This document shows, piece by piece, positions 55,110 through 64,000 of a stretch of 64,000 bases of DNA. The notes below the pieces were generated by a model. The model saw only the letters and a program-made list of their open reading frames with translations, had not been told where the DNA came from and searched no databases. Source of the DNA: Salvator merianae (Eukaryota; Chordata; Lepidosauria; Squamata; Teiidae); NCBI GenBank assembly GCA_003586115.2, contig QVOM02000102.1, positions 2,830,899 to 2,894,898 of the forward strand, read 5' to 3'. A program made the position numbers and the translations under genes. Position 1 is the first letter of the stretch. Every line of letters starts with the position of its first letter.

Positions 55110-56285
55110 TGCTTCATTTCAATCTGGCTTCAGACAAGGTTCTGACATCAAGATTGCCTTTGGTGCCCTGTTGAATAACATTCACTAGGAGAGGAAAAAG
55201 GGCAATTGAATCCTATTGGTTCTCCTGGATTTCTCAATGGCCTTTGATACTATCAGCCATGATATCTTGCTTGAGTGACTGGGTTTGGAAGGCATTGTTT
55301 TTACAGTGGTTCTCTTCCTATCTCTGAGCTAGACTCCAGCATTGGGGACCATTGTTTAACACCTTGGAAACTTTCATGCAGAGTTCCTCAGTGGTTGGTT
55401 CTGACCCCTATGCTTTTCAACATTTATATGAATTATCTGGGAGATGTCATCAGGGGATTTAAAGTAGGGTTTCAGCAGTATGCTGATGATACCCAAATCT
55501 ATCTCTCTATTTCTTCTGAGCCAGGTGATCTTGGAGGCAGTGATGGATTGGTTGTTGACCAATAAACAGAAACTGAATCCAGATAAGATGTAGGTTCTGC
55601 TTGTCTTGAGGTTTTGAGTCCAGGAAGTTAAACAGCACCCGGTTCTGGATGGGGTTGTCTTTCCCCAGAAAAAAAACTGGGGCACAACTTAGGGGTGCTC
55701 CTGGATTCATTACTATCACTTGAAGCTTATGTGACAGTGGTAGCCAGGAGTGCTAACTTCCATCTCCAGCCTTTCCTAGATAGAGACAACTTGGCTACAG
55801 TAATGTATGCACTGGTAACCTCCAGATGTGACAGGAATTTCTGGTCTTGAAGGGATTGCACTGGTTACAAATTCAGTACCAACCCCAATTCAAGGTGTTC
55901 CTATTGGCATATAAAGTCCTAAATGACTTGGGTTCTCAATAACTGAAGAAGCACTTTCTCCTATGTCTTAAGGTCACAAAGTGAGTGTCCTCTTGTAGTT
56001 CAATTAATCTCAGAGATGAGAGAGGTCATGGTACATGAGAGGGACTTTCCTGTAACAACCTCCAGATTTCAGAATAGCATCCCAGCAGGGGGTTGCCAGA
56101 CACCTGGGTAAAGCATACCCCTTCACACAGGCCTTTGATAGTTAGCTTCCCTGTAGTCCTGTGGGGGGGGGGGAGGGTTGCATTTTGTACTGTATTTTAA
56201 TCATGTTTAAATTGTTATAACATTATCATTATTTTTAACTGCTACAACTAGCCCTGGAACCTTCAGGTGAAGAATTTGAAATGAA
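55110..56285 (+). mobile_element. L2-like LINE, decayed RT and 3' end
   Basis: Fragments in order: FQSGFRQGSD, LLDFSMAFDTISHDILL (motif A), VPQWLVLTPMLFNIYMNYL (motif B), QQYADDTQIYLS (motif C, about 55475-55508), LNPDK, then LGVLLDSLLSLE and ALHWLQIQYQPQFKVFLLAYKVLND. Several stops and shifts break the frame. The 3' UTR carries a poly-G run at about 56163 and ends near CTGGAACCTTCAGGTGAAG. It belongs to the same lineage as 1-948. Confidence 0.75.
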
Positions 56286-57344
56286 TGACCCATTTAATTT
56301 GCTACTGGTGCTTCTCATTGAGCCCCAGACCCCGGCTGTTACTGGTTAATTTGCACAATTTTTTTTTCTCAACACAATTTTATTTCTTAGTTTGAAAAAG
56401 AACTGAAAAAAGGGGAAAAAAAGGCTATAAAGGCTATAAAAAGGGGAAAATATTTCTAATGTTACTTCTGTAAATCATATAAATATACCAACAATATTAC
56501 TGGCATAGGGCATTTTTATGATACACAGTGTAAAGCCTCAGTAAATAGATTTAGTGAGAAATCTGTGAAAGCAACTGATGGACAATTAGGAAAACTTGTT
56601 CAGCAATCAGAATTATATGTCAGTAAGTTGTTCTGATATGGATTATCTTTTTGAATGTTTATCAAAAGTAATTTAGATGATGTATGATAACAACCACATG
56701 TCAGGATGTGGTGCAAAATCATCAGTTTGACTGATGTCAACACTCTCATATCTTTTCCTATAATAGAAATCTTAGAGATGCCTGCTGTCAATGTAAGACA
56801 AATGTTCTCTTGCACATCACAGTGCACAATCTGGTTCCTATTCTTGCTTTCTGATATTGCAACATAATGGAACACAGTAAAGAATAGAAGACTTTCTAGT
56901 GCAATAAATCTGTAATCTCAATTGGTGCAGAGACGGGTTAAAATGTGAATTTTGATAATTGCATTAAATTGCAGTTTAGAATGTGAAATACACATAGCAT
57001 TTAAATCTAATTGACTATGATTTTCAGCTAAGTAAACATGCATGGAAAACATGGCACGAGCTGTCCAGTAAGGAAAAAAACAACAACCATTTTCAACTCT
57101 GGACTATCTAGGTTTTATGTTCCATATAATAAACACTTTTATTTTTAGTGAGATAAATGAAATTTCTACTATAGCCCCCCATATATAGAGAGAGATAGGT
57201 ATAATATAGCTATGTTAACCTGATGCATGTATATTTTTAATTAATATGTTCAATGGAAATCTATGATAGTGCTTTTTCAAAGTTTACAGCGTCTTTTTAT
57301 TTTATTTTAATTTTTTATCAATCTTTGTGTTTCAAGGGGAAGGA
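56286..57344. other. Unassigned AT-rich stretch
   Basis: No recognisable gene or repeat. A minus-strand frame (56600-56875) has no domain. Confidence 0.4.
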
Positions 57345-57545
57345 ACATAGTTCAATGGTGGAACATTTACTGGCAAATGATCCTAGGTTCAATTCTTTAG
57401 GCATGTCTGCCAGAAATATTGCAAATATTTTCCCAGCCTCTACAAGGAAACTGGAACTAGATGGGATAATGATCAGGTTTAGTATTGTTGCACACCATGC
57501 TCTGGAAATAAATGGAAAAACTGGGAATAACCCCCTCCCCCGGAA
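57345..57545 (+). mobile_element. tRNA-derived SINE, degenerate
   Basis: ATAGTTCAATGGTGGAACAT resembles an A box and CCTAGGTTCAATTCTTTAG resembles a B box, the spacing and wording of reptile tRNA-SINE heads (GCTCAGTGGTAGAGCA...CAGGTTCAATCCCTGG). The body (CCAGCCTCTACAAGGAAACTG) is too diverged to name. A functional tRNA gene is excluded because the anticodon and 3' acceptor arms are absent. Confidence 0.5.
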
Positions 57546-58033
57546 CAAGATACTTAGGAATTGTAGCCATCGGCTACCCAGAATGCATAGCCCTGCCATA
57601 CAGAAGCAGGAGCACAAACATTCTTACTGTATACAGAAGGACCTGAATTCCATGAAATGTGGGTCAGAAGGGTTTCAGATACAGGGAAACTGACCAGAGT
57701 CATGGACCCTATAGAGACTGGGTTTCCTCTGCTTGCATCCATTTTTAAAAGGATGGGCCTTTCTGCAAAAAGAGCAACTCTTTTTTCTTTGTCTCTTGAA
57801 GAAGTTGACCTGGCTGCTTGAGTCAGATCAGGAAATTACTCATTAATGGTTGGCAAAGGAATTGGACAGGTATCTGGCCATCAAGACTGGTCCTGTTGTT
57901 CAGGCCTACATCTTGAGAGCTTCTCATTAAGAATGCAAACAGCACAATTTAAGCACATCAACCAGTGTAATTGTCTGTTTATCTCTCTACATGACCCAAC
58001 ACACACATTCTCTGCTCAAGTACTTGGGAAAAG

Positions 58034-58040
58034 AATATAA
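58034..58040 (+). promoter_or_regulatory. TATA-like box of the family A LTR
   Basis: The sequence is AAGAATATAAA; the same block occurs at 1091-1100 and, inverted, near 60523-60530 (TTTATATTCTTTTTCCC). Its conservation across copies supports a promoter element, but no start site can be read from sequence alone. Confidence 0.4.
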
Positions 58041-58742
58041 ATGTTTAGGTTTTTCTATTAGGAAGTTAGAAGAAGAAGTAGAGACAAGAAGTCAGGAAGA
58101 AGGCATAATAAACTAGGAAAAGAGGAAGAATGAAGAATGATCATCTATCTCAGCCACATTTTCCCTGGCTAAGAGAGGCTTTTACCTCCCTCCTGAAATG
58201 GAGAGGGACAGATTTTTCTAAGAAGCTGCTTGATCCTACTGCTTGCTTGCAGTTTCCTGTATTTTAGTCTTTTTTTAACTGATTTTACTTGAAGAGAGGT
58301 TTCCATCTCTCTCTCTGTGCCCCTTAGCAAAAGAGCTGGAGGGAAGGTTTCTAAAGGAGTGAGGGCTGTGGAGCATCTTCCCGATCTCTGGCTTTTTAAC
58401 CCATTTGCCTTCAAGAGACCTATGCATCTTTCCCCCCTAATTTTCCTTTTTGGCATGGTGAAGATTCACCTGGAGAAAACTACAGATGCATGAGATTTAT
58501 CCTTTAGTGCTAGGAACCTCTCTAGTCTCCATTACTAGCTTCTCCCAGACTCTTTCTGTCTCCCCCCCTTCCCCCCTTTCACACACACTAACTAGGTCTC
58601 CTTACCTAAGTCTGGAGTCAAGCCTTTTTCTTTTCCTTTTCAAATGTCCAACTACCTATGCTACCTATGAAACAGCTAATTCTAACAAATTACATTGTTT
58701 ATTGCTATTTCTTTGGATTTCAAGTCTTTTTTGCTGGGTCCT

Positions 58743-58748
58743 AATAAA
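58743..58748 (+). terminator. Polyadenylation signal AATAAA in the LTR
   Basis: CTAATAAAGATGCACC here equals CTAATAAAGTTGCACC at 1812 in the first copy. A T-rich block with CCTCCTCTTTATTTGG follows within 40 bases, suitable as a downstream element. It marks the probable R/U5 border. Confidence 0.5.
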
Positions 58749-58918
58749 GATGCACCATTATTTTCAAGGATTGCCTCCTCTTTATTTGGATTTTTTGTGT
58801 TCCAGTTTAGCATTATTAAAACCTGCCTTGATAAACTGATCCCTATAAAGGTTTGGTGCCTGGGATGGCTAATTCCCAAAACAGCAACAATTTTCCCAGA
58901 GCACGGCCTGTAACAGAA

Positions 58919-59650
58919 TCATATCAGCTTAGGTTTCAAAAATGTTAAACTGTCTGGGAAACTCCAAATGATAAGGGGATAAAGGGAAAGCACTCTTAGC
59001 TCAGGTTCCTTGAAAACAATGATGCACCTTTATGAAAACCCAGCAAAAAGACTTGAAACCCAGTGAAATAGCAATAATCAATGAAATTTGCCAAAATTAG
59101 CTAGAATCATAGTTAGGCAATTGCCAAGAGTTGAGAAGGAAAAAGGGAAATAAAGGTTTAACTTTGAACTAAGTAGGGAGACCTAGCTAGTGTGTGTGTG
59201 CAAGAGAGAGAAAGGGGGAGGGTCTGGAAAGAGGCTAGCAATGGAGGCTAGCAATGTTCCTAATACCCAAGCACAGAAGCATAAATAATCTCACCCATCT
59301 GTAGTCCTCTCCAGGAAGATCTTGCACAAAAGAAAAAAAATGGGGAAAAAGATGCATAGGTCTCTTGAAGGCAAAGGGGTCAAAAGCTAGAGATTGGGAA
59401 GTGGAAATGCTCCACAGCCCTCACTCCCTTAGTAAAAACAGCTCTTTTGCCAGGGGGCATTGAGAGACAGAAAACCTTCTTTAAGTGAAATCAGCTCAAA
59501 AAGGAAACTGCAAAGCAGCATAAAAGCAGCCTTCTTGGAAAAATCAGTTTCTCCCTCTCCATTTCAGCAGAAGGCAGGTAGAAGCAACTACCAGCCAGGA
59601 AAAAATGGGGTGAGGTAGATGATCTTCTTTCTTCATTGATATTGGAAAAC
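58919..59650 (-). mobile_element. LTR fragment (family A), inverted
   Basis: GATGCACCTTTATGAAAACC, CAGCAAAAAGACTTGAAACC, GCATAGGTCTCTTGAAGGC, AGTGAAATCAGCTCAAAAAGG and CTCCATTTCAGCAGAAGG are reverse complements of 57555-58918 in reversed order. The first 70 bases (U5) differ from the neighbours, suggesting a variant subfamily. It is truncated at about 59650, short of the TATA region. Confidence 0.65.
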
Positions 59651-59659
59651 CCTCAATAC

Positions 59660-60880
59660 TGTTAAAGGCCGAGCTCTGGGAAGATATTTTGGGGAAATTA
59701 GCTTCTGCCCAGATATTAGACCTTTGTAGGGATCAATATTTTGGTTCTGGTTTTAATAATGCTAAATTGACATAGGAAATGCAAATAAAGATGAGGTAGT
59801 TCTTGAAAAGAATGGTGCATCTTTATTATAACCCAGCAAAAAGATTGAAATCCAAAGAAATAGCCATAAACAAAGTAATTTGTTAGAATCAGCCAGTTTC
59901 ATAGGTAGGATAGGTAGTTTGGCATTTGGAAAGCAAAAAGAAAGAGGCTTGGCTCCAAACTAAGTAAGGAGACCTATTTAGTGTGTGTAAAAGAGGTAGA
60001 AGGCGGGGAGGGGGGGGGGAAGAGAAAGAGAGAGAGAGTCTGGAAGAAGCTAGCAATGGAGACTAAAGAATGTCCTCAGCACTAAGGGATAACTCTCACC
60101 ATCTGTAGTCTTCTCCAGATGAAGGACAATTTGGGGGAAAAGATGCATGGGTCTCTTGCAGGCAAAAATGCATGAAAAATCAGAGAATGGGATGTAGACA
60201 CGGCTCTACAACCCTTACTCCTTTAGAAGCAAAAACAGCTCTTTTGCCAAAGGGGCATAGAGAGAGATATGGAATCCCTCTTTAGTGAAATCAGCTCAAA
60301 AAGAAAGGAAAATAAAGGAAACTGCAAGCAGTGAATCAGGCAGCTCCTTGGAAAAATCTGTTCTCTCCCATTTCAGGGAGGTAAAAATCAGCTCTTAACA
60401 AAGGTAAAAATGGCGCTGATATGCTTTCTTCTTCTCCTGCTCCATAATGTCTTCTCCTCCATCCTCAGCTCCTGCTAACTCCTCTCTTCTCCTAACTTCC
60501 TAATAGTAAAAACCTGAACTTTTTATATTCTTTTTCCCAAATAGAAAAAGGAGGAAACTTATTTTAGCAGAGCAAACATGTGCTTTTTCACGTAGACAGA
60601 CAGATAACTACTCTGGTTTATTAGCTTAAATGTTGCTATTTGCATTCTTAAAGAGGAGTTCTCAAGGTGTAAGTTTGAACAATGGACTAGTTTTGATGGT
60701 CAGATAATTGCCCAATCATTTGTTAACTATTAATGCGTAATTTCCTGAGCTTCTCTGAGCCGCCAGGTTAACTTATTCAAGAGATAAGCAGAGAATATCT
60801 GGTTTCTACAGAGTCCAGGGATTCTGGTCAGATTCTGTATTTATAGTTATATTTCATAAGGTCCATATCCATTTGCATAT
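59660..60880 (-). mobile_element. LTR (family A), inverted, second copy
   Basis: It starts TGTTAAAGGCCGAGCTCTGG, the inverse of the LTR 3' end, and proceeds through AATGGTGCATCTTTATT, the inverted TATA block near 60523 and U3 motifs to CTGGTTTCTACAGAGTCCAG and GATTCTGTATTTATAG near 60800. It lies directly after another copy in the same orientation. A GA/G-rich tract lies at about 60003-60040. No coding sequence. Confidence 0.65.
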
Positions 60881-60944
60881 AATAATGTCTCATGGCTACA
60901 ATACATTCATTCCTTCTTTCATTCTCATCCTTCTTAATGGTAAA

Positions 60945-61400
60945 AAACAAACACCCTGTCAAATGTTTTGCTGAAGTCAAGAAACAATATGTCTATGACA
61001 TTACCACAGAGAGTGGTTCATCAGTTATCTCTGCTAATTCTTTCAGCACCCTAGGATGCAATTCATCTGGGCCTAGGGACTTGAATTCATTTAAGTTAGT
61101 TAAGTGTTCCCTCACCTTCTCCTTGTCCATACAGAGCCTTGATTGTCTTATTCCCTGAACAGCACAGTGAAGGCAAGCTGATGTTTCCTTTTCTTGCTGA
61201 GAAAAAAAAAAAATAGATACAAAATAGGAGTTCAGAAGTTCTGCCTTCTCAATGCCATTTTTGACCAATTCACCCTTTCCATCCTGTAAGGGTCCTATGG
61301 CTTCTTTGACTTTTCTTTGGCTTCTGACATATACCCCAAACCCTTTTTTTTTATTGATGTAGGCCTCCCTTGCAATCCTCAATTCATTGGAAGGAAGAGA
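60945..61400 (-). mobile_element. CR1-like LINE fragment, minus strand
   Basis: The minus frame from 61382 encodes KKGFGVYVRSQRKVKEAIGP, then GIEKAELLNSYFVSIF, VREHLTNLNEFKSLGPDELH and PRVLKELAEITDEPLS. After a deletion, ILFLDFSKTFDRV (RT motif A) lies near 60960-61000. This is a different CR1 subfamily from the 9- and 52-kb copies (FKSLGPDELHPRVLKEL against NKSPGPDGIHPRVLKEL). Confidence 0.7.
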
Positions 61401-61526
61401 AGGGGAACTCTGGGTATTCAGTTAACATGACAAATATTTTTCTTAAGCTGCTTTTTGATTTGTCACTATTTTCAGCAAATAATTGTATACTCACATGAGT
61501 TCAGTCATGGCTGTTTGATTTAAGTG

Positions 61527-63100
61527 TTTATTTATTTATTTAAAAAAAAATTAATACCATTTCTTTGTATCAAGATTTCAGAAAGATTTAGAATAGAATT
61601 TAAAAACATTAAAACAATTAAAAACAGAGTATAAAAATACTACCGCAAAATGGGTAGGAAACAGGAAACAAACATTCAGACCAGGAATGCCTGGATAATA
61701 AGTTTTCAACAGTCATCTAAAAGATATAATAGTAGAAATCTCATGAATATTTGAAGGAAGAGTATTCCAGTTATGAAAATCAACCACAGAGAAGACCTCT
61801 TGTGGAGCACAAGATGACTTTCACTGACTGGATATCCCCAGATAATTGCCACAATCCATAATAGAATATCCTCAGATAATAGCAACAATCCTATATTGAA
61901 CCCAAGTTGTTTAGGGCTGAAAGGTCAAGAACAAAATTTTGAATTTAAACCAGGAGCTGATTTACAAACAAGTGAATTACTTAAACAGAGGTGCAAAGAG
62001 AGCATTAGCAAGCACCCCACTCAACAGCCTGGGCACTACATTTTGCAGGAGTTGCAGCTTCTAGTCCTGGTGTAATGCTAGCCCTACCTAAAGTGCATTA
62101 AAATAATCAGCTTGCCTGTGCCTTAAGATCTACAAGGAAGACCCTCCTAGTTGTTCCACCACCTTCAGTAGTTGAGGAGGTAGGGACATGGGTTACGACC
62201 TTGATGGTGGTGGTCCCCAGACTGTGGAATAGAGTTGTGTGTCATCAGCATCCCAGTGGTATCTCACCCCAAAACTTCTGAGAAATTCTAGTGGTTCCAT
62301 ACAGATGTTGATTAGCATTGGTGACAAAATGCTACTAGGGCCAGGGCACATAGACACAGCCACCTAATGTTACTTTCTGATATCATCCCTGAAGGTAGCT
62401 GAACCATTGTATCATATCCGCACCTACTTCCAGCTCACAGAGATGACTTAAGAGGATACCATGGCCATTAGTATCAAAAGTAGCTGAAAGATTAACAAGA
62501 TCAACAGAGCTGTACTCTCTCTGACTTTCTCCAACAAGAGATCATACATCAGAGCAACTAACCTGGTTCTGATCCAAAGCCAGGCCTGAATTCAGACTAA
62601 AATAGTTCAAGATATTGAGAGCCTATAGCTTCATAGTTAATGTCCATTTTAACACTTTGTTCAAAAAAGGGCTATTTGTGAATGGACTGGAGTAAATCTT
62701 TGGGTCCAGGAAAGTTGTCTTCAGTGGCAGACATAGTACCATCTTTTTTGAGGACAATAGCACAATTCTTTTCACAACAATATTTCACAACAATATTTCA
62801 CAACCAGTTATTCCCCTCTGACTCTTTCTAATGAGCCAAGAAGGACAAGGATCAGGAGGATATGTGGTAGGCCAGTCAACCACAAATATCTTGTTCACAT
62901 CCTAAGGACTAAAAAAACTAAAGCAATCCCATAAAACTGGACAAAACAGTTCCTTGGTCACGCATATGGCTAGTGGAATCAACAGCAGGTTCTGTATAAA
63001 CCCCACATGAACGCAGTTAATTTCCAAGTTGCCATTAAAGTAGCACAGTGATTTTGATTCAAGTGACTGGGAATTGGTTCCATAAATGTAGATAGAGCCA
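61527..63100 (-). mobile_element. L2-like LINE, minus strand, decayed
   Basis: Read on the minus strand from 5' to 3': motif A region near 62495-62430 (CTGATACTAATGGCCATGG), ADDTQLYS of motif C near 62265-62240, the YFNAL block near 62105, FLTFQPLNNLG near 61910, then a 3' tail of AAATAAATAAATAAA near 61530. The 5' limit beyond about 62720 is uncertain. Same lineage as 1-948 and 55110-56285. Confidence 0.6.
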
Positions 63101-63654
63101 GCCTCCATGTCTATGGCACATATACCAAGTCTGTGTCTCTTAACTTAATATAGAATAAAAACCAGATAAAACTCAAGATTTTGATCTGCTCTCAGTTAAT
63201 TGTAGTCAACTCTATATTGTATTTTGACATTTAACTGGATAATATTAATGTTCTCTTTGTTTTGATTTAACTACATTATATTCTAGGGATTTATACTACT
63301 GATTAAATAGCCCTAAGAGAGAACTAAAAATCTTATCTCTTATGTCTTCTTCTGTCCAATTATATAGATATAAGAAGATGACTTATTTTGATTCTAAAAC
63401 ACATTGGTAAAATGTTTTTTAGTGTATTGGAGGCATGCTCTCCACATTGTTCTGGAGTGAATTTCTTTTCAACATTGCTGTAATCAGCTGTGCCTCAGGT
63501 TTTACTTCATCTACATAGATAGAAAAAAAAAATACTACTTAAAATTGATGGGATAGACGTCCATCCCAGTGTTACGAATGTTGAAAAATTAGCAAGAAAA
63601 AATAAAAACAGTAGTGGGAAATAGGAGATTGATGTATACTTCCCACCCCTCTTC
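63101..63654. other. Unassigned
   Basis: AT-rich. The left flank of repeat R may extend into the last 200 bases. No gene seen. Confidence 0.35.
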
Positions 63655-63905
63655 TTGTTAAAACTCAGTGGTTCAAGAAAATACCCTGCAATGAAACCAG
63701 CCAAAATCTAGTACCTGTTTGTTAACCTGTAACTTTAAATCTAGAGGTAAATACATTAAATTCTGAAGAGAAAAACTTAAAAGTGTCAAGACAGGAGTTA
63801 AATTTCTCTGAAAGAGTTAAGATGTGAAGCTTAAAAAAAACAGTGCTTGATTACAGGAGGCTTCACAAAGGTGACCCCCGTTAATTGTTCTATGGAGCCA
63901 GCAAG
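63655..63905. repeat. Dispersed repeat R, copy 2
   Basis: This matches 18478-18700 in order and orientation: GGTTCAAGAAAATACCCTGC, TTCTCTGAAAGAGTTAAGA, ACAGTGCTTGATTACAGGAG, GGAGCCAGCAAG. No frame, no known family signature. Confidence 0.5.
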
Positions 63906-64000
63906 TCTGAAAAGTCATTTCTGACAATGCCTGAAATTTAAAGGATTGCAGGATTAAAGAACACAGAAAAACTAGGATAAGAACATACCAGTCAGCTAAA

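Larger units (their letters stand above)
57555..58918 (+). mobile_element. LTR (family A), nearly complete
   Basis: This holds U3 (from about 57555, diverged), a TATA-like ATATAAA at 58034, AATAAA at 58743-58748 and the closing GGCCTGTAACA at 58918. U5 includes TTTGGTGCCTGGGATGGC. It matches 951-1977 throughout the right half. No primer-binding site or coding region follows: the next sequence is another LTR in inverse. Confidence 0.65.

Noticed and set aside
57345..57545. A tRNA gene
   Set aside because: Box A- and B-like sequences are present but the cloverleaf is not; this is a SINE head.
1..64000. Host protein-coding gene
   Set aside because: Every frame with a recognisable domain belongs to a LINE. 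Short conserved exons could still be missed without a protein search.

Overview
This window reads as intergenic or intronic DNA from a squamate reptile (lizard or snake). No host exon, tRNA gene, rRNA gene or CRISPR array could be recognised. The organism call is an inference from the repeat mixture: CR1 LINEs ending in the TTCTTATG-type tail, L2-like LINEs, a BovB/RTE fragment, a Vingi/I-like LINE, tRNA-derived SINEs, and many short GGGCC-ended DNA transposons. All homology statements come from reading the sequence and from comparing copies within the window. No alignment or database search was run, so percent identities are not given.

Layout. 1-2.8 kb: an L2-like 3' end, then two LTR pieces in opposite orientation. 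2.8-8.3 kb: mostly unassigned, with one or two miniature DNA transposons. 8.3-11.2 kb: a three-level nest (short DNA transposon, CR1 inside it, second short DNA transposon inside the CR1). 11.8-17.6 kb: one nearly complete two-ORF LINE bounded by a 10-bp direct repeat. 17.7-23.8 kb: another short DNA transposon, then a decayed CR1 split by a complete 1.58-kb solo LTR with a 4-bp target duplication. 23.8-37 kb: five further GGGCC-ended transposons, one of them (28.99-30.12 kb) splitting a BovB fragment and carrying large inverted repeats, plus an L1-like short LINE at 34.5-36.1 kb. 37-49 kb: sparse, with CR1 and L2 ends, one split DNA transposon and one SINE. 49.5-54.1 kb: a near full-length CR1 with an esterase-type ORF1 and an ORF2 carrying a 32-bp internal inversion through RT motif A. 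54.1-60.9 kb: LTRs in both orientations forming a large inverted repeat, and an L2 copy. 60.9-63.1 kb: CR1 and L2 fragments on the minus strand.

The most notable element is the LINE at 11795-17643. Its ORF1 has a canonical PCNA-interacting (PIP-box) motif near the N terminus. ORF1 and ORF2 share a reading frame and are separated only by a UGA followed by CUA, the context known to favour stop-codon readthrough. No in-frame AUG lies between that stop and the first catalytic motif of the endonuclease. A CGA-to-TGA decay of a once-fused ORF is an equally simple reading. The elements do not form an operon or pathway; they are layers of insertion whose order can be read from the nesting.
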